From assembly GCA_026168455.1 (NCBI GenBank), contig CM047427.1, positions 14,413,505-14,477,504 of the forward strand: DNA of 64,000 bases, written 5' to 3'. This document shows, piece by piece, positions 39,526 to 53,349 of the stretch. A program made the translations under genes and the position numbers. This DNA comes from Theocolax elegans (Eukaryota; Arthropoda; Insecta; Hymenoptera; Cerocephalidae). The notes under the pieces were generated by a model. The model was not told where the DNA came from and searched no databases. It saw only the letters and a list, made by a program, of their open reading frames with translations. Every line of letters starts with the position of its first letter. The stretch's first letter is position 1.

Positions 39526-41279
39526 TTCTCACTCACTCTGCCCTTCTTTTTAATAATGTATCAACCGCTACGTAAATAAGTAATGAATCCCGAGACTAAG
39601 GAATACTATAAGCCATTCGTTATTTAATGACCGTTCATCTCGATGTCAATAATTTACTCTACACGTGGCGCTTATCGAGCAAAAGATTCAACACTCGTAT
39701 TATGCACCCGAGGGAACGATTTTTAATGAATCTTTTATAGGAGGATTGTGCTGTAATGAAATAGGAGATACGCGCGCAATCGTCGAACGATTCCGGTACA
39801 AAACGAAGATCAATTATATCTAAACACGACCTTTTAATGTCTTCATCATCTACCGTTTTATTTACACACGTGATGCACTCTCCAAAATTCGTTAATAACG
39901 TCCGAAAGATTTAAACTTCGCGAAGATTCTTGTGCGTGTGTGTGTACATGGGAACTTCTTAACGAAATATTCACTTGGACTATGTACTATGTAGTGGAAG
40001 TTTACAGCGAAACTTTGAATAGTTGAAATTCTCCTATCGGAAAATCAAAGTTGTAATTCAATAAACATTATCTAGGTTCATCTAAATAAGGTACTTATCT
40101 AAATATAAGGTTGCGATATTTAAAAAAATGTATATAGTGCAGGGATCTTTTACCAAATGAAACGTTGAATAGAAAATTTAATTACAAAGTCGAAAGAAGA
40201 TTCTTTATGTACACAGAAAATACTTGGAGAACAAAGTGCATTAAATTCTTTTGATAAAATAGAACTATGTAGTTAATTAAAGTATACCCATACTCCGCTA
40301 TCTATACCTTCTTCTAATAGCTATTTTGAAATAGGGTAAAAACGTAACGTAAGTCGATCAATAGTTTTTCACTGAATTCGTAATGAATCTCACCGTAGTT
40401 AACCCTTAAGAATGTTAAAATCAAACGAATAGCTTGTCTACTCGTCACCAATTTCTTTAAGTGTATCGCATGCAGAAAAGTAAACAATATCGAATAATCG
40501 AAGACGTGCAAGTGGTTGATTTTGCTCGTCAAAATAGCTGTTAAATAATTACACGCTAATGACAAACAGAAAGGAAAAAAAGAGAACCATATCCTTATTT
40601 ACAAAAAAAAGAGCATCGAGCATCAACGTAAGAGGCGCGTAGGACGTTTTGTAAGTTGAATGTGTTATAACCCGAACGAGCAGCAGGTTCTACATAATGT
40701 AAGGGCACTTACCGTCTACACGAGGGAGAATGACGTGTATATACGTGTATCGGTAAACTCAGTAGTCGCATGTATCCGAATCGCGTGTAGGGACTCTTTT
40801 AGGTTCGTCGCCGATGCAATTATAAGTATTTAAAGAAATTTCGCCCTGGCTGTGATTATTATCAGTGGGTTATAAGTCGCCTCCGCCAGCTCGTTATAGG
40901 TGAGAGAACGACCATTCTTTCTTCTTTCTTTTTTTTTTTACTTTGCAAATTCCACGCTGTGATTTTCTGAATTTTCTTTTTTCCCCTCTACCGAGAGAGA
41001 CGTGATTATTACCGGTAAAAAAAGTAGGCTATTTCTGAGCTCCGTTTATTGCAATAGTAGTAACTAATGTGTCTCTTGGTCGATAGCTATTTGGAAAAAT
41101 TATGTAGTTTTCCTTACTAGAAGAGTGACTATCCTAATCAAAGTAGTTGAAAATCTTCCAACTATGTGGATTAGTTACAACATAAATAGTTGCATCATAG
41201 TTAATTATGTTGTTATAGTTACTAGAATCATATGATTTTAAATTATTGATGCAAAAAAAAATTAAATATTCTAATGAAC

Positions 41280-41437
41280 ATTACTATGTCGTTAAGCAAT
41301 CTAGGGATAGACTTAGCAAATGATAAGATTACTACAAGTTTTGGGAAATTTATCAGAATTTAGTAAATTTTACTATGCGACGTATAATTTTTGTCATTTT
41401 TCAAATCTGGCCCTAGATTATTCAATGACGTAGTAAC
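41280..41437. repeat. Degenerate foldback: 47-nt arms around a 64-nt loop
   Basis: The arm 41280-41326 pairs with the reverse complement of 41391-41437, at about 72 percent identity by eye. Both contain TTACTA-GTC and AATCTAGGG. Weaker mirrored similarity seems to extend outward (near 41120-41150 versus 41835-41860). The surrounding 0.8 kb is rich in repeated atagttac/gtaactat words. It may be an old MITE. The evidence is weaker than for the other two repeats. Confidence 0.35.
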
Positions 41438-44400
41438 TTTTACTGCAAAATTTATCTCTATGTATAAAAAAATAATGTCAGTAAATACAAAAATAGTTAG
41501 GATTACTATTAATTTATGGTGAAGAGTAAATACACAATTCATAAATTGTGTTAAATTAATTTGATAATAAAATAAAATTAACATATATTAATTAATCAGG
41601 TTAATTTAAAAAGGTATGCTACAAGCATATTTATAAATATACAAATACAAATATAGAGAAGAATTGTATCAATGAGATTTTTGCAGTTTTCAATTTTAAT
41701 TTGTTTTCTTTTTTGCAGAAAACAATTTTAATCTTATAAAGAAATTATAATGTTAGTTATAATAAATTTAAATATTTTCACTGATTATTATAACTAAACA
41801 GGGGGTAGTTAAAGCAACTATAAAAAGTTGTTGTTAAGATAATCACCCTCTAATACACAGAGTAACGATAGCAATAGTTACCAAATCTACAACATTTTTT
41901 CATGCTTAACTTTTGTCACTAATATAACGATAATATTAAGCGTTGTTATATTTATAAACTCGTAAAATCAAAGTTATCGGAAATTTGTAATTCATGCATT
42001 CAGCACTATGAACTATTTTGAAAAAAATTTTTATAAAAAATAGAATTGTTTTAGATCGATAAGCGAGTATAGATTTTATATATTTGTTTAAAATTTACAT
42101 TGTTAGAAGACAGTATATAGTTTGAAAAACATCAATGAAAAACTGAATAAATTAATTTATCTTTATTTTAGTTGTATAATGCTATTATTATGACTAAAAT
42201 AGTTTAATAATTAATAATTTAGTTATTATGTTCTGAGGCTTCGAAATGCGTGATACGGAAAACCCATTACCTAAATTTCTCGTAAGTATGAACAGAATTA
42301 ATGCACCTATATTGTTAAATTCTAATGATTGCATAAGAGCGCATTGTAAGCGCCTTATTAACAAATTAAATCATTAGGTGTAAAAGTAGTAATATTAAGT
42401 GGTATAATATTTTACAAAAACAAAAAGTAGCAATTCGTTAAAAATATCAACTACATAAAACAGTATAGATACATTTATACAGTATATATGCATTTCGATA
42501 ATGTAAAATTAAACTTTTAAACTCACTTTGCGCCAAGGAATTCAATTTATACATTATATTTTCAACCTCGAGGTATACAAAACTTTGGTTGTAATTATCA
42601 AATTGAGTCATTACATTGCAAGAAAGTTAACTAAACTTTTTTTCTCGGTACGAGACACGAAAATCCTTCGAAGAAGCCGATTATGCATTTGCATACGTTG
42701 TATACATTTGAGGTCAAAACATTTTACATTTTTCTTTTTTAATTTTTGCAATACAATTGTATAAATTAACATTTGGTAGTGGATTATTGTTGCTTATTAT
42801 TGTTGCTATGTCGATGAAAAGTACATTAGTAAATGACACGAACAAAAAAAAAAGAGTGATTCTCATTTACAGTCGGCGCAAGTCTAACTAGGCTCCCTTC
42901 GATCGGTAACACACTGAATAGGATAATTGAAATTCGGAGAAGTACAAATATGGAATGCGTTGGGAGTGTGTCACACGTGGAAAGGGAGAATACGCAAGTA
43001 TGTAAAGAAAGAGTAGGTATAGGGATAAACCAGTACGTCTGACCCTGTTTCATTTGGTAGAATAAGCTCTTCCGATGTCGCCACAGTTGGTACAAATTAG
43101 ACGGTTGTGGAAAGAATAATGCGAGTATCTACTTTGGATTCGAGTAATCAAAGAGAATCTATTAACTTATTTCCTTTTTACAATTTTCTTATAATACAAC
43201 GATCAGAATTGCTTGTTACAAAATTAAATAAGATTTACATTCTGTTGATTTTTATTTCAATATTTGATAATTAAAATGTAGAATATAAATTTTTATTTTG
43301 TAAAATGTTATGCAATTTTTATTTATATCATCGAAAAATGAATAAACTAGTGTACATTTTTCTATTAAAACGATGTCAGATCTAAATTGTGATGTTAGAC
43401 ACCTTGCAATCTAAAAATCTTGTTGAAAATATCAAAGTAAAAATATGAAGAAATTCTTTGAGATATTCTGAGAAAAGATACTTTTTCATTAAAAAGGTAA
43501 GCAACTATAGTATAACTAAAAGTAAACAGTCGTTGATTTCAATAGTAATCCAAAAATATACTTATGTAAATTATTAATTTATAAAAGTGAAATATTCACG
43601 TCTATTTAAAAAAAATACTGAATTTCTTGCATAAAAAATAATAAATGAATAAACTTCACACTTCAATTCAAATTAATTTGATGACCCTTACAGGTAATAT
43701 AGTTTCGATGTAGCCAACTCCCTAAGGTAAATAAAATTAACAAAATATATTCACTTAACTATTACTATACTACACAGCAACGATACGTACATTTCGTTCT
43801 AACATCTCCCATGCACCACTTTTTTTAAATTTTAAAACGAAAGCTGTGATTACGAGCGTGATATTATTTTATCTTACACGATACGCTTTTATTTCTAATA
43901 GTTTTCGAAGCAACGAAGGCTTGGTAATTCGAGGTTTCGAAGTTTCGTGTGTGTACTAAACTTCGATTAGAATCGAGAGAGCCATTTTGACTCAAATAAC
44001 CGAAGTTATTAGTTGTTACGAAAAAGAAGTAGGAAAAGAAGTAAAGTTCTTAACTACGCGGTGACTAACAATTTTGGATCTTGCGATCAATTAAATTCAA
44101 ATTGGTATAATCACATGGCTTTACAAAAAAAAAGTTCTTAAGAAAATACAACCTACTTCAACTTCAATTTCGCTGAATTATAAATATACACTGGAAAATA
44201 TGTATAATACTTTCTTATATTTATTTTTGACTGATTTAAATTTGATTGCGTAGCGTATATAGGTTAGGATTCGAGTTTTAAATGAAAAGTTTCATACTTT
44301 TAGCGTTTGAACTTGATTATTCTTATATAACGAAGCATAAAATTTATTCTGAATAATTCAATGATCAAGTTATTTAAAATACCATTGAGTTCGAATTTTT

Positions 44401-44642
44401 TTCCAATTGATTATACTCGACACTAGAGAGAAAACTCGGATCTCAAAGCTTCAGATCAGATTATCGATTAACTTATCGATTCTCAACTAACTTCTTAACC
44501 AGTATATATATACGGACTAAAGTTCATTTTCTTTCTTTTCCCAAGTTTTGCAATTCCAATGTGAATTTTAACAAAATTTTAATCAAGACTTGTCGTCTGG
44601 TTGTTGACTCGAGTCTTCTTGCATTGATTAAATTTTAGTTAA

Positions 44643-44653
44643 CCCCCCCCCCC
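44643..44653 (+). repeat. 11-base C homopolymer and pyrimidine tract
   Basis: Eleven C followed by TCTCCTCCCCCTTTCC, a C-rich pyrimidine tract. Confidence 0.9.
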
Positions 44654-47600
44654 TCTCCTCCCCCTTTCCACGTTTCGTTATATCGTTTATATACGAAAAA
44701 TTTGTTGTGCATTTATAATTATTTGAGAAATGTGTGCCATTACGTGCTAATACACATAGAAAACTAGCCAAACGGGGGAAAAAAGTATGTAATTTGCCTG
44801 TTTACAAATTACCGAGAATTCCAGTAACAAAGTCTTACATAAATCTTGTTAGTAATTGCCAGCAACTGAATCGCGTTTGAAGTGAAAAAAACTTGCTTAC
44901 ATACTGTGCAAATAGTAAGCACACGGTGCAGAAACGAGATTAATGAGCCTTAAATGAAAAAAAGAAGTCTAGAGAAAGCGAAGGAAAGGAAAATATTAAA
45001 GAAGATGCGATAATTCAGAGAGAGACTTTTTTTTGTTTTTTGTCGGCGACGAAAATTCAAGATACTTATAGGACATGTTATTTCGGTATTACGTTGTAAA
45101 GCTTTTTCTGAAGATTATCATGCTTTTGATACGACAAAGTGTACAAATTTTATATTCGCTAATTACAATGTATTAATGTTATGCATCTAGATACTTAAAA
45201 CTGGTAGACCAAATGATTTAAACTTTATTTTTTTAATATATTAAATGCGTATATAAATTGTTTTTAAAAAATCTAATAAATACTTTCTTTTGTCGTGAAT
45301 CGTACAAAGGCATATTTATTACAAAGTATTTCATTAGTCGACGAAACATTATGGAGTTTAATAAAATTGTTTACACAACCAGCACACGTGAAAAGAAACT
45401 ACGTAATTTGCTATATTGTAATCGTATAGTACGGAGTGGAAGTGAGTTACTTTTGAAATAACAAATATGGAATAATAATGCACTTGGCTCCTAGAAGTTA
45501 AACATTTTTCTGCGTATATATCGTTATCTAGAGGATGAAAATATGAATTCAGCGAGATAAAGATTATTTTTTTTCCGGGAAGAGTTGAAAAAAAACATAA
45601 TTAGACTTGATTGAATAGCATGGATAATATCTGCAGGTGCATTAAGCAGAATGAGTCAGATATATGTAAAGACGAGATTATAAAGATCTAGTTCCCATAC
45701 CCTCATTGTTATTATTGTGTATATATATATATTTTTTTTAAATTATACTTTACTTTAAATAGTTATTATATTTACATATAATTTAAATAAAATATATATG
45801 CAAATATAGATTTTGGTTCATAACTCGTTTCGACAAATGCAAATAATAATTAACGAACCACTTTTGGTTGTACATAATTTTTAAGGATTGTTTGATATAC
45901 TAGTAATTTTGTGTAATTAATGTAAATTTTATGATATTCTTGTTACACAGAAAAACGTGGTTTTTAATATGTTTAAAGCTTCTTTCACATTATCAAAGTA
46001 GAGTTGCTTTCATAAAAAATCATAAATAAGATTTTGTAATCAAAGGAAAATTAATTTTTTTCCAAATATAAAAAATTTAAGCATTAGTTTGTGCAGTCCT
46101 TCTCTTATTTAGTGAGATGCTGAAATATGTAATGAACAACTTTAAAATATTATTTTAATTTATGATACATCTGGGTTATTTATTAAAGATTTAGCAATTT
46201 GAGCACACCTTAATTAAATTGAACATATATTAAAAATTACTATATTTTTTTTATTAGCGTAAAAACATACTTTGATTATTGCATTTTACACTATACTTTA
46301 TATCAAAATTAAATTTTTCAAGTAATTCGTGTTAAACATTACTATATGCAAGTTAATAATTACAAAAGATAGTATACTAAATATTTGCTTGCACAATTGA
46401 ATATAACACATCCATTCTTGCAGTAAAAAATTAGGTTTACATATAATTATAATCAGCGTTTGAAAAATTACATAGTTTTTAAATCATTGCCACCTTTTTT
46501 CAGATAAGTAGACGCGCATCAATGAAAGATTAATAACTTTATATGCAAACGAACGTAAACGCGAATAGCTACGTGCATCCATATACGCGTATATCGACCT
46601 CGAAATTATTAGTTGTTCAATAATTGCGGACAGATTTCAACTCAATGAAATGCATAAATCTGTTTCAAATGCAAGATACAGAAGTAAATTACAATCCTAG
46701 TTCGCGCAGTGAAAACTTTTGTAAAAAGGGAAAGAATATCGGTGTATATTGGTTATTAATACACAAATATGTCATAGAATGCGAAAATACGATACATTAT
46801 TCGAGTCCTTGACTTCAATATCGTTGGTTTGTTTTCTTAGAACCAATTTCAAAAGTATTTTTTAGTAAAAGGATATCATTTGTTTCTTTTTAAAATTGCG
46901 TGATTATTTAAGCGTACATTACAAAAATTAAAATGCACTTAAAAAGAAATATGCGGCTTTCGAATCGATTTTTATCGCGTGTTCTTTTTTTTTTTGTAAA
47001 ATTTACGAATAAACGTAAATTGACACACAAAGTTTCTATACTATGTTGGACATCATTAGTGATTATTAAACTATAATAACCATAATGACACATTGAGAAA
47101 CTTCATGATACTTTTCTTTTTTTTCGAAGTAAAACACCGTAAATTACGTAATTAGTAAAATTATTTCTTAACATGAACTTGACTATATATAACAGTAACA
47201 CTTTATTTTCACTTTTTGTGTCAATCTTTATACAAATTAGACGTGTAATTGTATATTTTTTTGAGTAGTCCCGAGAAGAAAAATGTATCGACCACGTATT
47301 AAATTTGATCACGCGATGATGAAACTTTTGTGATCGATATCCTCGATATTTCAATTTAGAGTTGATAATAATCCGACGGAACAAAAATATTGGAATGGCG
47401 ACTACCGAGTAATCCGTTAATACAGATTATTGCGTTTCGTCCAGCTTGTCTCAACGAAACGATAGTTTCGATTCGGTCAGCCTCGATTTTGACAGACTTC
47501 AGGGGTAACGTCATATTCTTTTTTTTTGCGAATACGGTACCTTTCATGTTTGAAAAGTTCATTTTGTTCGCACCCTGTTCGAACGAGTAACCATCGATAC

Positions 47601-48411
47601 GCTTCGAATAGGATTTTTCTTTCGCGGTGTTGAATTTAGTCATGGATATATAGTGATTCGTATGTTAGCTTTCATTACTAAATCAAATATTTTCGAGTAT
47701 TTTTTTTTCTGCATTGTCTCCAACTAGTTAATTTATTTAGGATATCATATTTTTCGGATGTATTCAATTAAAAATAACGCGCATATATAGGTAATCGCGT
47801 TAAAAAAAATAAAGTAATTTTTTGACTTTATATAAGCTTTTCATCGATATATCTCGCACACCTATACTATTTTTGACTGTAAAACGTCATTTTAATTACG
47901 CAAATAAAAGGAACATATCGAATCAAATTGATTAAATTAAAGTGGAAAGCGCGATAGCGATAAATTTACCTTCCAAAAATGTCGAGAACATCGTTTACCC
48001 ATCCACTTATTAAAGGTACAGTTAAAAAAATGACGCGAGCTACGGTGAGACCCCTCTTCTTGTCCGCGTCAAACAATGAGTTAGCATCCAATTAAGTCAC
48101 TGATTCTTCGAGCTATTTTATATACGTATATATACACGACTGGACTAAATTGATTGAGTTACACATCTGGGTGGGCAAAATTTAAAAGCCCGTACATACG
48201 TAGAGCTAGAAATTGGCAAACAAAGTGAACTCGGCTAATCGAATCTGTAAACGAATTCCTCGTTCGCGCGGACAACTCGATTTAGATATGATACCGGTGA
48301 CAGTCGATCACCTGATTTTACAGCGGATTTTTCTGAGTGTGCGACGCAGGAGTGGATATTCTGATTGCTCAATTTCCAAATACATACATACAATACATAC
48401 ATATATACATG

Positions 48412-48414
48412 CAT

Positions 48415-48462
<48 letters not shown>
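48412..48462. repeat. Compound (CA)n(AT)n microsatellite
   Basis: CACACA repeats run straight into an uninterrupted AT array of about 36 bp. Confidence 0.95.
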
Positions 48463-48469
<7 letters not shown>

Positions 48470-51188
48470 ATGATGAAACTAGAATTAATAATTTAAGTGA
48501 TGATAAATTAAGATAAAGGTATTATACTTGTATTTTCGAAAATAATAACTGAAAAATTTGGTTCAAAGTATGTATATACTGGGTAAATTGAAATGCTGAT
48601 TATGCATATCAATTTTTAGTGTGGTAACGATTATTTAGAAGATCATTATAATCACATTTTACGTTTATCTATAAAATTTGAAAAAAAACGACTTTTCTAT
48701 TAATTATATTTCAAAAAATATCGCTCGTATAGTAAAAATGATAGACATATTCATAGAAGAAGATTTATCGTTAAGAAGTCTACCATTTAATATTGTATAA
48801 AAATAAGAAAACATGATTTGTATAAAGGCGTTTGTATATTTTCATTATAATAACTGCCAACTTCCCATTGATATTCGTAAGAAACTCTACAAAATACGCA
48901 AGTGTGCATAGTTTTATCGTGCGTTCAATTTTTCACATACGAAATTGGAAACAAGCGAATATTATAAGATAATTAATTTTTTACACATGCAATTATACAG
49001 ATATGAATTTAAAATTATTTGACGTGCTGAAATTGAATTAAATAATGTATAATTGCACATTTAATTACAAGATAATCATGGATATTCTAATGGTACGCGT
49101 TTGTCTATTAATATTTTCAAAAAAAAATTAATTATCATAATATCTATTGTGTAGCATTCGATTTATTGAAATGTAAAACTAAAACCAAATTGTTAATGAT
49201 ACAATTCAATTACCAAATATTAATTAATTTACTCAAGTGAAAATTTACAGTCTGTTTTGTTACATAATTTGTTCCAATTTCTGCATTTTTAAAGAATTAA
49301 AATATTTATGTATACGTTAATCGACACAAAAGTTATTCCTAACATTTAAACATTAGCTTAATGAAATTCGCAACACAAAGTAACTCGAACTAAACCAGTA
49401 ATTGTAATTGTATATACACTGTTATCGGCTAATATGTATTAATTGAACCTTAAATATTTAAAAATCTTCGTGATTTTATATAAAACGCGCTCGCTTTCAA
49501 AATACAACGACCGTTAAGAATAATAAAATTCAGAATTACTAAAGCTACAGTTCAAATTATGTTAGACAGAAGTGAAAATAGGGGTGATAGTTAATTAGTT
49601 ATACAGTTTTAAACATTGCATTGTACCAGTCGTAGGGTGGGAATCGATATAGGTAATTGACTCGATCGCGCGGCTGGGAGTTTGATAAAACTATACACAG
49701 CTTTAGTTTCGAACGAACGCGGGCACCGTGCACTCGGCGAGTTAATTATTTTATTTACCGACATATACAAGCATTGGAATGGACAGTTGTTTGCAAATCG
49801 AACGGAAGAGAAAATTAATGATACGAGTTTACCAGACTTGGTTACACTGTATCCTTCACTCTTACCGCTTGCGCAGCATTAGTTTTTACCGAAAATGCGA
49901 TCCGAGTTTTAAAATATTTAATTAAATACGCGATTTTCACCTACTTTATTAATTCGCGTGCGCTAAATCGCGGGGTTATCGAAATTTATTTTAGTTACAA
50001 TACTACAGCGCGGTTAATGGTATAAAGTTTCGCTTTTCTGTCGGGTTCGATCGTTCATTTACCGTACATTTTTATTGTTGATAAATAAATAATTACATTT
50101 AATGCTTATTATTATCAATATTATTCAAATTTTACTATTATTATTATCGACATTATACTAATAAAATTTTTAATAAAACAATTAATTAATTTTAATTCAA
50201 AACTAATTATGTAAATTTAATTTCTAATATCTGTTCAGTAATCAGAATGTAAGATGTTTTACTGTCGTTTATTGTAATTATGACCAAAAGTAGTACATGC
50301 CATTTCGCGTCAAATAACTAATATTTTATTATTGAGTTTGAAGTCATTTTCTGTTTACCGTAAGGAATAAAAAGCAAACAGAAAATCACTAAAATAACTT
50401 GATGAATTAAATGTTCTAATTAATGATTTATTACTTGCAACGGCATCCTTACTGGTTCAGAAAGCTTATGTATCTGTATCTTTATGTGTTTTTTACTATT
50501 TTACATTGACAATTGTTAATGTAACTGATTAAATTAACGTAATTTATGCAAGATTAATCGTTATAATTGCAGTTTTAAATTATATCGTACCAGAACACAT
50601 CTATATTTTTTTGTGTAAAGAAAAAAAGATAATGTTATTTAAATGTAACTCGAGTACTTGAGTTTTAAAAGAAGGAAGATACAACCAACTGATTTATATT
50701 CTCCGATAAATTTAACGATCTGTGACCTTTTCAGTAGAAAAAAGAAGGAAAACCAACAACAATAAACTTTATTCATTCCATAAAGTTTGTAACAAATCCA
50801 GCTAAAGAGAAGTGACATCTTAGCGTTGAAAAATCTATTAATGTACGATTTCACGATCACAAAAAAATTGGCAGTACAGTTTCGTTTTAATTAACACAGA
50901 GTTAGTTAACTGTCGATCAATTTTTTTATATTTAGTCGGCGAGAATTCAATTTAAAAATAAAAAGTAAAACAATAATATTAAATAATGATAAATCACATA
51001 TACATATTAAGTGAAAGTTTGATAGTTGCGTAGTACGCTATACAGTGGGATCGACGAAATTTGAAACGAGGACGATGCGGATGGAATACCAGGTCATCAC
51101 TTAAACTCGTTGATTGGATCAAGTTCGTTGCTTCCCGTAAATTAGGAAAGGCCAAGTTGATACCACCCTCCTCCTTTCGCACCAAGAG

Positions 51189-51216
51189 GGACTTTGACAG
51201 TCATATACCAAAGTCC
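51189..51216. repeat. 8-bp stem hairpin in a GC-rich pocket
   Basis: GGACTTTG (51189-51196) and CAAAGTCC (51209-51216) are exact complements with a 12-nt loop. They sit at the start of a 400-bp GC-richer pocket (51050-51480). A plus-strand GTAAGC donor-like site near 51446 makes a non-coding or 5' UTR exon imaginable, but no ORF supports one. Confidence 0.35.
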
Positions 51217-51768
51217 AGTCGGTTGAGAGTGACGCAGGTAGCACATTTCAGGGATGCCTCTCTCTAACCAACTTGGAGATACAGCTTGCACATCCATCCA
51301 CCAAGAGAGAAAGAGAGAAAGCGCGACTCGGGACACTGACGGACGTACTGCCGCGAGCGGATATACACCGCCGAACGAAGGAGAGAGTGAGGGAGAAAGA
51401 GGGTATAACCTACAGGACTGACTGGTAGTTAGGATAATGGTTGGGTAAGCCCTCACCGGAGGGCAGGAATAATGATGCGCCTGACGTTATCTCCCTTCCT
51501 CTCTTTGCCCAGTCGACCCTTTTTTTTTATTATTATCATTTTTATTTTTTTTTAATTTTTTATATTTTTTGCATTTTGTCGATCTTACCACCAGCTATCC
51601 TACTTTTTATTGTTTCGGACGACGAAATCCCTGGGCCAGCAATTTCGTTGCACTTTTTTCCGAGTAATATCGAGAGATAATGGGACTGGGACAGAGAATG
51701 TCGATGACCGGACGACGAGTGGTAGATTGTATCCCTTTTACCTTGCTTCGATTCTCCCTCTTTCTCTT

Positions 51769-51789
51769 TCTCTCTCTCTCTCTCTCTCT
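51769..51789. repeat. CT microsatellite
   Basis: Uninterrupted CT run. It accounts for the Ser/Leu-rich frames around 51610-52008. Confidence 0.9.
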
Positions 51790-53324
51790 TTCTTCTTTAG
51801 GTTTCCTTTATTTTTTATGGCTAGCCATGAGTACAGGCTTCGAAAGGTCGGTTGGTCGGTGATTTTGCGATTTTTCGGAATCGCGAGACGCCGATCATCG
51901 GCCTGGGAAGCAAATCATAAAGATTACTGTCTTCTCTCTTTATTATACTTTCGATTTTTTTTCTCTTCAATGATACTGCAATTATACGTTATTCCGCTGA
52001 AAGATTAATGGTTACAATGATGCCGATATAACACTCTTTTATTATTTAACAAAAACTGGAGAAACATTGTACATCTATTACTCTTGTAAGGAAAAATCGT
52101 ATAAGTTATAATTGAATTAAATGTAATACTGTTAGTCTTTAATTCTACAAAATAATTTATACATCAATATTTTGTTTCTACAAAATAACGAAAAAAAATA
52201 TGCTCTAGTAGAACCAAACATTAAAAATAATTATACATCCAGTTATCAAGTAAAAAACATTGAAAAAAATTGTTACATGAAATTTAAAAAAATATCAATT
52301 TATAGTTCGCGGTTATTTCAATATCAAGAACACTTCGCGTTTTGTTTTTTTTTTTTTCGTTGCCATAAGTAAGGAAGACTTAGACTTTACAACGCTATTG
52401 CTATATCAGAATTTATAGTGTTTCTTTAAAAATATAGATTACATTAAAGTTCTCGTGTATCACATTTTATTCATTTTAGTGTTAAAAAGCGATTTTTAAT
52501 TTAACATAGTTTAAGAAAAAAACTTGAGACATAATAATAATTTAAACGAAAGCGAATCAAACATTTAATAGGTATTCAATTTTTCTTTAAGGATGGCTTT
52601 TACAGATACTATATTATTTAAAGTTTAGTAATAAAAAATGTTATCGATACATTAAACATAATATCAATAAATACAGAAAATTTTTTGTAAATTATGATGA
52701 AGGCACATCGTGATATGTTAAAAATAACATAAATAGCTTCAACGTTTCGTAATAAGTTTCGCACTGGTGTAAAACAATCATGACCAATTTAAAGGTGAAT
52801 AATTTTAATGTAAACTGAATACCTTATTTCCAACGAGGAACGACTCGCCACGTACGAAATTGGAGAAAACCGAACCTCTATCGATATTTAAGAGATAATT
52901 ACAAGAAACGTTTTTAAATAGTATTATGTATAGCATGGGAATACGAATGTGACGATCGAAATTTGTTCCAAAATTATAGAAAGCTCGAGCCAGAAAAACG
53001 AGTTGTCCAATTTCGAGATAATGCAAATAACGAGCTCCAATTCTCGGAAAGAAATTTCAGTCTAACATTTTGAATCGTTATTTTGCAAATATACTTGTAA
53101 AACAAAAATTGAAAGCGGCGTCTCTTTTTCACCGTGCAACGAAAAATGTTAGGGTACACGTATACCGCGGATACTCCTCTGTCGAGTTAAATGATCCGGG
53201 TGCCGTGAACGTGAGGATTTTGCAAGTATGCAAAATTCCTTTCGCGCCATTACGCAGATTTAGTAAAAGGAAGAAATGGGTGAACTCATACGAAACTTAT
53301 GAATAGTTTTGAGTGCCGGAAAAA

Positions 53325-53349
53325 CACCGGAGAAAAACGATCTCCGGTG
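53325..53349. repeat. Perfect 9-bp stem, 7-nt loop hairpin
   Basis: CACCGGAGA and TCTCCGGTG are exact complements around AAAACGA. It is GC-rich compared with its surroundings. No coding or RNA-gene context is visible. Confidence 0.5.

Noticed and set aside
40700..40830. Minus-strand GTAAGT donor-like site at 40713/40712 with GC-richer sequence upstream
   Set aside because: No acceptor with a pyrimidine tract upstream and stops in all three frames. A 5' UTR exon is possible but unsupported.
48235..48473. Plus- and minus-strand frames ending in Tyr/Ile or Val/Cys-Met runs
   Set aside because: Derived from the CA/AT compound microsatellite.
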